12,705 bases of DNA from UBA4246 sp045113475 (GTDB lineage Bacteria > Bacillota > Clostridia > Christensenellales > Aristaeellaceae). Location of the stretch: contig JBGUIY010000314.1 in the NCBI GenBank assembly GCA_045113475.1, positions 1-12,705 on the forward strand. The letters are read 5' to 3'. Shown piece by piece: positions 5,798-12,705 of the stretch (position 1 is the stretch's first letter; every line of letters starts with the position of its first letter). The notes under the pieces were generated by a model that made no database searches, was not told the DNA's origin, and worked only from the letters and a program-made list of their open reading frames with translations. Position numbers and translations under genes: made by a program.

Positions 5798-7003
5798 TTA
5801 TTTCAGCCTTCCCAGATCCCCGCCTGCGGAATAATACGCCTCCATCATCGCCCGGGCGACGCCCAGCGTCACATAGTCGCGTTCCACGAAACCGTAAGCC
5901 CGCTGGAACGCCCTGACTGCGTCATCGGTGCCCTGGCCGTACTTGCTGTCGATGTTCATGGTGTAATATCCGAGGCGGGACAGGATCACCTGCACCCAAC
6001 GCGCGCCGGTGGTGACCCGCGGCACCTCGTCCCGCATATTGCTGACCAGCTTGTTCATGCCGCAGATGGACGTGTCGTAGAACAGGGGCCGCATATAGTC
6101 GTAATAGCCGCCGATATATACCGGCACGATCCTTCCGGAGAGATAATTCGCCAGGCTGTCGACCACGCTCTGATCCACGTAGCCGTTGTGGCCTCTGCGT
6201 CCGTGATCGTTCATGAAGCGCTGGATCTCTTTCTGTGTCTGGCTGCCGAGATTGCCGGTCACATCCCAATTGTTTCCCTGGAAATAGCCGGCCGCTTTCA
6301 GCTGCGTCTGGACCCAGAAAATATAAATGTTCATCTGATCAGGCCCGTAGGAATGGCCCGAAAGGTACGGAACGCCCATATCATAGGGGGAATCACTGTA
6401 AGTATTGTAAGTCACCGGCTCCTGCGTGGGCGTCACCGGCACGACTTCGATCTCCGGCGGATCCTGCCAGTTTTCGTCTGCCGAATCCCGTTCCCTTTCC
6501 GTCATGACGAGTCCCGATTCGACATAGCCCCGGATCATCTGCCCGTTTCTCAGGTATTCGATCAGGGCATAGCCGTTCTCATAATCGCAGATGCTGACGG
6601 AGGTATCCTTGCGGATCCGGACGCTCCTGCTCACATAGCCGGGACCCGGCCCGTAATAGACCGTGGCATCCGAAAGCATAAAAGCGTCTTCTCCCCGATA
6701 TCGCTCCTGCCAGTCGTTCAGTGGCCCGTAAGCCGTCATGAAAGAAAGCTCGGCGTATCCCCGGTACTGATCGCCGCCATCAGAAAATTCGATATGGGCC
6801 CATTTGATGCCGGAATTGTCTTCCACCACGGTAATAACAGAGACCGGCGTGGAATAAGGCCAGACGCCCAGTTCCGTGCTGAACTCATACCCCGAGCCTG
6901 AATACACCGCCACATCCTGATTCAGCGCTGCCTGCGTCGCCGCCTGCGCGGCCACGGGACAGATGAGCAGTATCGCTGCAAGTATCAGCAGTCCGTGTTT
7001 CAT
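5798..7003 (-). CDS. Secreted SH3- and peptidoglycan-binding-like domain protein
   Basis: A 401-residue exported protein probably bound to or acting in the cell wall. Residues 1-21 are a Sec signal peptide ending AQA, with likely cleavage before Ala22. Cys15 is not in a proper lipobox. Two bacterial SH3-like domains follow (about 27-93 and 104-168), each with the Val-Tyr/Gly-Pro-Gly and RGYVE/RGYAE pattern. A Pro/Thr-rich linker (about 180-225) leads to two peptidoglycan-binding_1-like helical modules (about 224-290 and 333-400). The second is clearer, with LSRLGYY, D351, GTDDAVRAFQRAYG. No catalytic domain is visible. It could be a wall adaptor or a non-enzymatic binding protein. The start is fixed by AAGGAGG 5 nt before ATG. 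It is transcribed from its own promoter, divergent to the ABC transporter, and its base composition is visibly lower in GC than its neighbours. Confidence 0.85.
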   Translation of the reverse strand: MKHGLLILAAILLICPVAAQAATQAALNQDVAVYSGSGYEFSTELGVWPYSTPVSVITVVEDNSGIKWAHIEFSDGGDQYRGYAELSFMTAYGPLNDWQERYRGEDAFMLSDATVYYGPGPGYVSRSVRIRKDTSVSICDYENGYALIEYLRNGQMIRGYVESGLVMTERERDSADENWQDPPEIEVVPVTPTQEPVTYNTYSDSPYDMGVPYLSGHSYGPDQMNIYIFWVQTQLKAAGYFQGNNWDVTGNLGSQTQKEIQRFMNDHGRRGHNGYVDQSVVDSLANYLSGRIVPVYIGGYYDYMRPLFYDTSICGMNKLVSNMRDEVPRVTTGARWVQVILSRLGYYTMNIDSKYGQGTDDAVRAFQRAYGFVERDYVTLGVARAMMEAYYSAGGDLGRLK

Positions 7004-7054
7004 AGCTGCCTCCTTAACAAGTCCTGATTCCATTGATACCAGATCGGCCTCTTT

Positions 7055-7083
7055 ATTGTAACAAAAATCGCCGGCAAAGTAAA
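7055..7083 (-). promoter_or_regulatory. Promoter of the SH3/peptidoglycan-binding protein gene
   Basis: On the minus strand TTTACT (7078-7083) and TACAAT (7055-7060) are separated by 17 nt. A TGn motif precedes the -10 box. TACAAT matches the consensus at five of six positions. Transcription would start about 45 nt upstream of the ATG at 7003. Confidence 0.7.
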
Positions 7084-7085
7084 CA

Positions 7086-7129
7086 GGATGACAGGCGGCA
7101 GAGATTCTTTTACATTGTCGGGATGACAG
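7086..7129. repeat. Direct repeat GGATGACAG in the divergent promoter region
   Basis: The 9-mer GGATGACAG occurs at 7086-7094 and 7121-7129, starts 35 nt apart, and each copy is followed by a GC-rich GGC run. The first copy begins 3 nt beyond the -35 box of the minus-strand promoter. It could bind a regulator shared by the two divergent genes. It is short enough that chance cannot be excluded. Confidence 0.35.
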
Positions 7130-7188
7130 CGGCGGCCGGCTTCGCCATTCCTGCCACTTTTTTAGCCCACTCTCGCCCGCTTTTCCGG

Positions 7189-7217
7189 TTGACATACGAT
7201 GCGGCGCAGTAGATAAT
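7189..7217 (+). promoter_or_regulatory. Strong promoter of the ABC transporter gene
   Basis: A perfect TTGACA -35 box (7189-7194) is followed after 17 nt by GATAAT (7212-7217), five of six to the -10 consensus. Transcription would start near 7224, giving a leader of about 78 nt before the ATG at 7302. Confidence 0.8.
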
Positions 7218-7237
7218 GAGTAATGTGGTGGAATTAC

Positions 7238-7258
7238 GCGGCAGTCGGCTGACGCCGC
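7238..7258 (+). promoter_or_regulatory. Terminator-like hairpin in the transporter leader
   Basis: GCGGC-A-GTC and GAC-GCCGC pair as eight base pairs with one bulged A around the loop GGCT, then TGATTTTCCC follows. The hairpin lies inside the predicted transcript leader, between the promoter and the ribosome binding site. It may attenuate transcription or set leader stability. The U-run has only four residues, so termination would be inefficient. Confidence 0.4.
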
Positions 7259-7301
7259 TGATTTTCCCTCAGTCTCAACCGGATCCGGAGAGGTGCGCGC
7301 T

Positions 7302-9944
7302 ATGCTGACACTCAAAAACATCCATAAGGTATACAAAACCGGCGACATCAGCGTGGAAGCGCTGCGCGGCGTCGACATCAGCTTCCGCAGGAACGAGTTC
7401 GTGGCGGTCCTGGGCCCCTCCGGCTGCGGCAAAACCACGCTGCTCAACATCATCGGGGGGCTGGACCGGTATTCGGAGGGCGACCTGATCATCAAGGGCC
7501 GTTCCACGCGCGATTACAAAGACAGGGACTGGGACAGCTACCGCAATCATTCCGTCGGCTTCGTTTTCCAGAGCTACCACCTGATCCCGCACCAGACAGT
7601 GCTCTCCAACGTGGAGCTGGCGCTGACGCTCTCGGGCGTAGGAATGAAGGAGCGGCGCGAGCGGGCGGAAGCCGCCCTGCGGAAAGTGGGCCTGGGCGAC
7701 CAGCTGCACAAGAAGCCCGGCGAAATGAGCGGCGGGCAGATGCAGCGCGTCGCCATTGCCCGCGCGCTGGTGAACGACCCGGAGATCGTGCTGGCGGACG
7801 AGCCCACCGGCGCGTTGGACAGCGAGACCAGCGAGCAGATCATGCAGGCCTTGAGCGAGATCGCCCGGGACCGCCTGGTCATCATGGTTACCCACAACCC
7901 CGACCTGGCAGAGCGTTACGCCACCCGCACCGTGCGCCTGCTGGACGGCCGGATCACTGACGATACAGCACCTTTCGACGGACAGGAGGAAAGCGCCGCC
8001 CCGCCCGCCGCCGGACGCACCTCCATGAACTTCGGCACCGCCTTCAGGCTGTCCCTCAACAACCTGCTCACCAAAAAGGGCCGCACCCTGCTGGTGGCGC
8101 TGGCAGGCAGCATCGGCATCATCGGCATCGCCCTCATCCTGGCGCTGTCCAACGGCGTCAACAACTACATCAAAAGCATCGAAGAGGATACCCTGTCCGT
8201 CTATCCCCTGGCCATCGAATCGGAAACCATGGACAGTTCCAACATGATGCTGGCGATGATGGGCAGCATCAATGCGCCGGCCGTCAAACGCGAGCCCGGG
8301 CGCGTATATTCCAGCAACGTCGCGGGCGAATTCCTGAATAACCTGGTTGCCGAAGTCGAGGAGAACGATCTCGCGCGGTTCAAGGAATACCTTGATACGA
8401 CCCACGATATGGACGGCCTGATCTCCGGTGTCGGGTACAAATACGAGACAGCGCCGGTCATTTACAACGAAAATGCCGTCGGCGGGGTGCTGCGCGTCAA
8501 TCCGAGCACCCTCATTGACACGATGACGGACAGCTCCATCATGGGCGACATGAGCGCCCTGACTTCCATGTCCGGCATCGGCGGCATGTCCCAGATGATG
8601 AGCATGTACAACCTGGACGCTTTCACGGAGCTCAATACGCTGAACAGCGAGCGCTACGAGCTGCTGGCCGGACGCATGCCCCAGAAATTCGACGAGCTGC
8701 TCATCGTCACCGGCGAGAACGACGACCTGAGCGACCTGGCGCTGTTCACCCTCGGCCTGCGGGACCAGAGCGAAGTCACCAGCATGTTTACCGGCCTGAT
8801 GTCCGGCCAGGTCATCGAAACAGCGGAGGAGATCAGCTTCTCCTATGACGAGCTGATGGCGCTCACCTTCAGGCTCGTGCTGCCGGGCGACCTGTACCAG
8901 CCCAACGGAGCCGGGATCTACGCCTCCGTAGAGGACAATCCCGAAAAGCTCGGAAAGGTGCTGGAAAAGGGCATTCCCCTGCGCGTCGTTGGCATCGCGC
9001 GCAGCAGCAGCCAGTCCCTGATCTCGGCTTTCGTCGCCGGCGGCGTCGGCTACACCCACGCGCTGACCGAATACGTGGTCACCGCCAACAACGAAACCGC
9101 AGCGGTCAAAGCGCAGAAGGCGAATCCGGAGACGGACATCTTCACCGGCATCCGGTTCGACGGCGGCGTGGACATGGAAGTATCCATGGAGCTGCTGGAC
9201 CGGTACCTGGAAACGCTGCCTGCGGCCCAGGCCGCGTCCATCCGCGCGATGATCAGCCTGATGAGCGAAGAGCGCATCCTGCAGATGATGAAGGAACAGA
9301 TGGCCAAGCAGAAGACCCAGGCCACCTATGAGGGCAACCTGGGCAAACTCAGCGCAGCCGACCTCTCCGCGCCTTCCTCCATCCGCATCTATCCCAAGGA
9401 CTTTGAGAGCAAGGAAAAGATCGCCGCCCTGATCGACGCCTACAACGAGCGCATGCGGGCAGAGGGGCATGAAGGCAGCGTGATCCGCTACAGCGATTAC
9501 GTCGCCACGCTCATGAGCTCCGTCATCACCATCGTGGATACGATCTCCTACGTCCTGATCGCCTTCGTATCCGTTTCGCTGATCGTGTCCTCCATCATGA
9601 TCGGCATCATCACCTACATCAGTGTGCTGGAGCGCACCAAGGAGATCGGCATCCTCCGCGCCCTCGGCGCCTCCAAGCGCGACATCTCCCACGTGTTCAC
9701 GGCGGAAACGCTGATCATCGGCCTGTGCGCAGGCATCCTGGGCGTACTGGTCACCTGGCTGCTGACCTTCCCCATCAACGCGCTGATCCGCAGCCTGACC
9801 GACGTCACCGCGGCAGCCATCCTGCCCACTCCGGCCGCCGTGATCCTGGTGGCCATCAGCATGGTCCTGACGGTGATCGCCGGCGCCATCCCCTCCCGCC
9901 TCGCCGCCAAGAAGGATCCGGTGGTGGCGCTGAGGACGGAATGA
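7302..9944 (+). CDS. MacB-like ABC transporter, ATPase fused to FtsX-type permease
   Basis: An 880-residue single-chain half-transporter that would dimerise in the membrane and couple ATP hydrolysis to export or mechanotransmission across the envelope. The LolD/MacB-type ATPase (1-230) has Walker A GPSGCGKT at 38-45, signature MSGGQ at 142-146, Walker B ending Asp166-Glu167, and His198 of the H-loop. One membrane helix (about 263-285) is followed by a large extracytoplasmic domain (about 286-748) and then three helices (749-773, 804-825, 845-863). The FtsX segment ERTKEIGILRALGASKRDI links the second and third helices. MacB's outer domain is about half this size. Residues 408-435 hold eight Met. 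The start is ATG at 7302, 8 nt after GGAGAGG; an in-frame GTG at 7293 overlaps that site. Bacteriocin or antibiotic export, lipid or cell-wall signalling are all possible. No MacA-like adaptor or two-component system is adjacent. Confidence 0.93.
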   Translation: MLTLKNIHKVYKTGDISVEALRGVDISFRRNEFVAVLGPSGCGKTTLLNIIGGLDRYSEGDLIIKGRSTRDYKDRDWDSYRNHSVGFVFQSYHLIPHQTVLSNVELALTLSGVGMKERRERAEAALRKVGLGDQLHKKPGEMSGGQMQRVAIARALVNDPEIVLADEPTGALDSETSEQIMQALSEIARDRLVIMVTHNPDLAERYATRTVRLLDGRITDDTAPFDGQEESAAPPAAGRTSMNFGTAFRLSLNNLLTKKGRTLLVALAGSIGIIGIALILALSNGVNNYIKSIEEDTLSVYPLAIESETMDSSNMMLAMMGSINAPAVKREPGRVYSSNVAGEFLNNLVAEVEENDLARFKEYLDTTHDMDGLISGVGYKYETAPVIYNENAVGGVLRVNPSTLIDTMTDSSIMGDMSALTSMSGIGGMSQMMSMYNLDAFTELNTLNSERYELLAGRMPQKFDELLIVTGENDDLSDLALFTLGLRDQSEVTSMFTGLMSGQVIETAEEISFSYDELMALTFRLVLPGDLYQPNGAGIYASVEDNPEKLGKVLEKGIPLRVVGIARSSSQSLISAFVAGGVGYTHALTEYVVTANNETAAVKAQKANPETDIFTGIRFDGGVDMEVSMELLDRYLETLPAAQAASIRAMISLMSEERILQMMKEQMAKQKTQATYEGNLGKLSAADLSAPSSIRIYPKDFESKEKIAALIDAYNERMRAEGHEGSVIRYSDYVATLMSSVITIVDTISYVLIAFVSVSLIVSSIMIGIITYISVLERTKEIGILRALGASKRDISHVFTAETLIIGLCAGILGVLVTWLLTFPINALIRSLTDVTAAAILPTPAAVILVAISMVLTVIAGAIPSRLAAKKDPVVALRTE

Positions 9945-9969
9945 CCGGAATCAAAGGAGTGATCCGTGG

Positions 9970-11367
9970 ATGAAGCTCATCAGGAAAGCTGATTATGATC
10001 AGTATCTCCATGACGCGTATTCCAACCTGAAACCGTATGTCAGGGACGTCGACCTGTCTCCCGTATGCGCGTCCGGATATAAGCAGGGAATGGTCATTTG
10101 CGAGCGCGGCTTTACGGACGCCAGCCGCCGGATCGGCGGCATGACGACGACGCACCGCTACATGATCCTCTCGAACCATATGGCGGATCTCAGCATTTTC
10201 GAGCACGGAACAGACTGGGGGCTTTGCGTCGCCCAGTGCGGTTCCCATTTCAAGGTTCTCAGCATTTTTGAGGAAAAAGGAAAGACTGAGATCCTTCTTC
10301 TCCATCTGCCCGACGACGGGCGGTGGAAAACGTACCAGAACATCCCGTGCAACGAGGAAAGTGCGCTGATCTTTTCCTGCCGCATGAAATTCAGGACCGT
10401 CCCCAGGACGGAACCGATACCGGAATTGAGTAAAGAAGCATGGCTGAACCGCTGCCGTGCGCCGCTGGGAATGGACGACGGCGGTAATCTGTTTCCCACA
10501 GGCAGTGAACCCGCCCCGGAGCAGGAAGCAGACGATTCCCACTATCCGGATGAATACATCACTGAGGACCAGCTGATCGCCCTGCGCCAGGCCGAAAATT
10601 ATTTTCTTCCTAAACATGGGCTGGCTAACGATTTCATCTTTCCCGGAAGCCTTCTGGACAAGCTGGACAGCAGCAGCAGAAAAACCATCGAAAAAAAGAT
10701 CATTGACTGCTGCAGCTGCGGAGACACACGGTACCTTGACGCGGTGGAAAACATCAAAACCGTCGATCCCCGCGAATTGATCGATCTGACCGAACTGAAA
10801 CGGTTTGACGACGATTATACAAAGCGTGTCCGTCTGCTGGTCGCGATGATCCGCAATACCTGCGATCCCCGGCTGCTTCTTTACCTGCTGAAAATGTCAG
10901 CCTCCAACAGCCTGGCCTACTGTAATCTGGAAGACGCGTTCAAGGCGATCGACTGGGCTGCCCTTGATCCGGAATCAGACATATATCAGCTCGTCCAAAG
11001 GATACTGAAGACCCTGACCTGCATGAAACGGGTCAGGATCCGGAGCGTCGACGCTTCGGTTTACGACCGGATCTGCGAGTCCGGCCTGAAGCAGGAATGG
11101 AAAACCCCCTTTTTATCCCTTCAGGATCTGGCTTTTTTCACCTGTGACGATCCCTGGAGCCGCTGTGAAGGCAGGGATCCCCTCGTTTTCTTCAGGTCGC
11201 TTGAGAAACGCGCGCACTACCTGCAGACGAAGGACGCCGTACACATCAGGGAACTGCTGAAAGACGTCCTCATATATCCGGAAGCGTATGACGTATTGAA
11301 CTATATGAAAGAGGCAAAAGAAATAGCTGCGGAACTGCTGGACAGATTCAGCGTGGAAGGATCATGA
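9970..11367 (+). CDS. Uncharacterised 465-residue protein after the ABC transporter
   Basis: I do not recognise a named family. The protein is soluble, with no signal peptide or membrane segment. Residues about 1-145 form a mixed domain with GGMTTTHRYMILSNHM (about 56-71) and EHGTDWGLCVAQCGSHFKVL (78-97), followed by predicted beta strands. An acidic Pro/Glu/Asp-rich linker lies at about 178-200. Residues 200-465 look all-helical and could be a HEAT-like or other solenoid scaffold. A Cys cluster, Cys247-Cys248-x-Cys250, lies in the helical part. Translation starts at ATG 9970, 10 nt after AAAGGAG, and 25 nt past the transporter's stop, so the two are almost surely co-transcribed. GC content appears lower than in the transporter or darA, which may mean a different evolutionary history. 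A regulatory or adaptor role for the transporter is only inference from position. Confidence 0.88.
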   Translation: MKLIRKADYDQYLHDAYSNLKPYVRDVDLSPVCASGYKQGMVICERGFTDASRRIGGMTTTHRYMILSNHMADLSIFEHGTDWGLCVAQCGSHFKVLSIFEEKGKTEILLLHLPDDGRWKTYQNIPCNEESALIFSCRMKFRTVPRTEPIPELSKEAWLNRCRAPLGMDDGGNLFPTGSEPAPEQEADDSHYPDEYITEDQLIALRQAENYFLPKHGLANDFIFPGSLLDKLDSSSRKTIEKKIIDCCSCGDTRYLDAVENIKTVDPRELIDLTELKRFDDDYTKRVRLLVAMIRNTCDPRLLLYLLKMSASNSLAYCNLEDAFKAIDWAALDPESDIYQLVQRILKTLTCMKRVRIRSVDASVYDRICESGLKQEWKTPFLSLQDLAFFTCDDPWSRCEGRDPLVFFRSLEKRAHYLQTKDAVHIRELLKDVLIYPEAYDVLNYMKEAKEIAAELLDRFSVEGS

Positions 11368-11374
11368 AAGCCCC

Positions 11375-11389
11375 ACGGGCAATTGCCGT
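11375..11389. other. Small palindrome between the unknown gene and darA
   Basis: GGCAATTGCC (11378-11387) is a perfect 10-nt palindrome. Flanking ACGG and CCGT could form a short stem. No U-run follows, so I do not call it a terminator. It ends 1 nt before the weak -35 box of the darA promoter and could be an operator or chance. Confidence 0.3.
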
Positions 11390-11390
11390 C

Positions 11391-11420
11391 TTGCGCACAT
11401 GCCTTGACTCGTGCTATAAT
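11391..11420 (+). promoter_or_regulatory. Extended -10 promoter of darA
   Basis: A perfect TATAAT (11415-11420) is preceded by TGC, the extended -10 motif. The only suitably placed -35 box is the weak TTGCGC (11391-11396), 18 nt away. A better TTGACT at 11404-11409 is too close to serve. Transcription would begin near 11427, about 40 nt before the darA ATG. Confidence 0.7.
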
Positions 11421-11468
11421 ACGCAATGTACTGACAGATCAGAAAACTCTGAACAGGAGGGATCGCGG

Positions 11469-11801
11469 ATGAAGCTGATCATTACAATTGTGCAGGATGA
11501 TGACGCCGGCAGGCTGATCGGGGAGCTGATGGACAAGAACTTCGGCGTCACCAAGCTGGCCACCACCGGCGGCTTCCTGAAATCCGGCAATACGACGCTG
11601 CTGATCGGTATCAACGAAGATCGTTTCGACGAGTGCATGTCGATCATCGAAAAGGTATGCAAGAGCCGCAGGCAGATCGCGTCCTCGCCCGTGAGCATGA
11701 GCGGCGCTTCCTCCGGCATGTATACGTCCTACCCCATTGAAGTCACCGTCGGAGGCGCGACAGTCTTTGTACTGTCGGTGGATCAGTTTGTCAAGTTCTG
11801 A
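11469..11801 (+). CDS. darA: Cyclic-di-AMP receptor DarA (PII-like protein)
   Basis: A 110-residue cytosolic signalling protein of the DarA/YaaQ (DUF970) family. Trimers of this PII-like fold bind cyclic-di-AMP. The downstream targets are not well known. The family hallmark T28-KLATTGGFLKSGNTTLLIG-47 is intact and contains the ligand-binding Thr/Gly/Asn residues. An N-terminal strand MKLIITIVQD and the C-terminal VFVLSVDQFVKF complete the fold. The ATG at 11469 is fixed by AGGAGG 8 nt upstream and by family start. An in-frame extension from 11364 is not family-like. In B. subtilis the order is tmk-darA-yaaR-holB. Here darA is followed directly by holB, with a 14-nt overlap, and has its own promoter, while tmk and yaaR are not seen. 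Pairing with a replication gene is a recurrent Bacillota feature. Confidence 0.96.
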   Translation: MKLIITIVQDDDAGRLIGELMDKNFGVTKLATTGGFLKSGNTTLLIGINEDRFDECMSIIEKVCKSRRQIASSPVSMSGASSGMYTSYPIEVTVGGATVFVLSVDQFVKF

Positions 11802-12705
11802 GCTGAGTCTGAAAGATTTTGAATCCCGGGGCAGCAGCGTATCAGCGCTGATCCGCGAGCTGCGCCGGGATGTTTTTCCCGGCTGCGTGCTGATCTGCGG
11901 CGGTACTGGCATGGGCAAGACCGCCCTGGCGCGCCTGCTGGCGTCCGCGCTGCTGTGCGAGGATCCGTCGCCCGCGATGCGGCCCTGCGGGCAGTGCAGG
12001 GGCTGCCGCCGCGTGATGTCGGCCACTCATCCCGACCTGCTGACGCCCACGGAGACGAAAAAGAAAAGCATCGGCGTGGAAGAGATCCGCGGCATCCTGA
12101 GCGCCCTGCAGACCCACGCGCTGGAAAGCGACCGCCGCGCCGTGCTGCTGGACGACGCGGACCGCCTTACCCCCCAGGCGCAGAACAGCCTGCTGAAAAA
12201 CCTGGAGGAGCACCCGCCCGCCACGCACTTTATCCTCACCACCGCTTACGAGACCCGCATACTGAGCACCATCCGCTCCCGCGTGGTGACCGTACGGCTC
12301 GCGCCGATGGCGCCGGACAGCCTGGTTACCTGGCTGCGCGGTCAGGGCCTGGACGAGGCCTCCGCCCGGGAATACGCCCGGCTGAGCGACGGGAGCCCGG
12401 GTCTGGCGCTGACGCTCAGCGCGGACGAATCGGACCGCACCCTGCGCTCGCTGGCGTACGACACCGTGTTCCGCCTGGAGGACGAGGCGGATATACCGGA
12501 GACCGAATACCGGCTGAAGGACCTGAAGGACGACTTCGACCGGTTCCTGAACATTCTGGAGCGCGAGCTCCGGCTTTGCATGCGCGGCGAAACCGACCCG
12601 CGCATGTCCGGACGCTGGACCGGCGCACGGCCCAGCCAGCTGGCCTCGCTGCTGGGCGCGGTGATCCGCGCGGAGCAGCAGCGGGCGTCCAACGTCAATT
12701 ATCAG
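11788..12705 (+). CDS. holB: DNA polymerase III delta prime subunit, 3' end cut off
   Basis: The first 306 codons of the clamp-loader subunit that, with delta and tau/gamma, loads the sliding clamp on DNA. The open frame continues to the window edge. Walker A-like GGTGMGKT lies at 38-45. The zinc module is C57-x9-C67-x2-C70-x2-C73. The Walker B-like region VLLDDADRLTPQAQNSLLKNLEE and the IRSRV segment match AAA+ clamp-loader subunits, although the usual SRC Cys is Val. The C-terminal visible part ends in the RASNVNYQ region typical of delta prime. The start is uncertain. TTG at 11788, with a GGTGG-like site 6 nt upstream, places Walker A at the usual distance and overlaps darA by 14 nt. No ATG fits. 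Delta prime usually does not hydrolyse ATP, so the fairly complete Walker motif is notable. Confidence 0.9.
   Translation, partial: MSSSELSLKDFESRGSSVSALIRELRRDVFPGCVLICGGTGMGKTALARLLASALLCEDPSPAMRPCGQCRGCRRVMSATHPDLLTPTETKKKSIGVEEIRGILSALQTHALESDRRAVLLDDADRLTPQAQNSLLKNLEEHPPATHFILTTAYETRILSTIRSRVVTVRLAPMAPDSLVTWLRGQGLDEASAREYARLSDGSPGLALTLSADESDRTLRSLAYDTVFRLEDEADIPETEYRLKDLKDDFDRFLNILERELRLCMRGETDPRMSGRWTGARPSQLASLLGAVIRAEQQRASNVNYQ

Noticed and set aside
5786..6901. 371-codon open frame on the plus strand
   Set aside because: It is antisense to the SH3/peptidoglycan-binding gene, whose signal peptide, domains and ribosome binding site are clear; the frame also starts within the shared terminator region.
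7004..7507. N-terminal extension of the SH3 protein gene
   Set aside because: It would overlap the transporter gene and both promoters, and would bury the signal peptide in the middle of the protein.
7275..9692. 805-codon open frame on the minus strand
   Set aside because: It lies opposite the ABC transporter, whose motifs are complete. The product is low-complexity, rich in Gly, His, Asp and Ala, as expected for an antisense frame in GC-rich DNA.
9856..10617. 253-codon open frame on the minus strand
   Set aside because: It spans the end of the transporter and the start of the next gene in antisense, with no ribosome binding site or family-like sequence.
11404..11409. TTGACT as the -35 box of darA
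   Set aside because: It is only 5 nt from the -10 box, too close for sigma-A; the extended -10 motif better explains the promoter.
11364..11468. N-terminal extension of darA
   Set aside because: It runs through the promoter and is not seen in the DarA family; AGGAGG fixes the ATG at 11469.
11842..12228. 128-codon open frame on the minus strand
   Set aside because: It is antisense to holB, whose Walker and zinc motifs are clear.

Overview
The window looks like a chromosomal segment of a high-GC member of the Bacillota (Firmicutes), probably a Clostridia-type gut or rumen bacterium. The evidence is strong AGGAGG-type ribosome binding sites, a DarA (YaaQ) cyclic-di-AMP receptor gene overlapping holB, a YybS-type (DUF2232) membrane protein, a MacB-like ABC ATPase-permease fusion of the kind common in Clostridia, and a secreted SH3/peptidoglycan-binding protein. 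Coding DNA is GC-rich, so long antisense open frames are common and were discarded. No rRNA, tRNA, CRISPR array, transposase or phage gene was seen.

Layout. Positions 1-158 hold a short heptanucleotide tandem repeat and, at the edge, perhaps the first codons of a minus-strand gene. From 3940 down to 159 four minus-strand genes form a likely operon: a DtxR/MntR-family metalloregulator, glucose-6-phosphate isomerase (pgi), a GNAT acetyltransferase that starts 5 nt after pgi ends, and a DUF2232/YybS membrane protein. A divergent gene-free region (3941-4318) carries the operon promoter with an MntR-like half-site, then an imperfect palindrome, and then an extended -10 promoter for a plus-strand flotillin (4319-5725). 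The flotillin and the next gene converge on a bidirectional-looking hairpin (5757-5781). That gene (7003 to 5798, minus) encodes a secreted protein with two SH3-like domains and two peptidoglycan-binding-like modules. It diverges from an 880-residue ABC ATPase-FtsX permease fusion (7302-9944). The roughly 300-nt gap between them holds two back-to-back promoters, a direct repeat and a leader hairpin. A 465-residue protein of unknown function follows 25 nt after the transporter. A separate extended -10 promoter then drives darA, whose end overlaps holB (DNA polymerase III delta prime), which runs off the right end.

How the genes may work together. The middle of the window (flotillin, SH3/peptidoglycan-binding protein, MacB-like transporter) has an envelope theme: membrane organisation, wall binding and export or sensing of envelope-active compounds. 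The left operon joins a metal-sensing repressor to central carbon metabolism. The right end is a conserved Bacillota housekeeping pair. I see no clearly new multi-gene system. The best candidates for something undescribed are the unknown protein co-transcribed with the transporter, the transporter's very large Met-clustered outer domain, and the mixed metal-ligand set of the DtxR/MntR-type regulator with its candidate operator.
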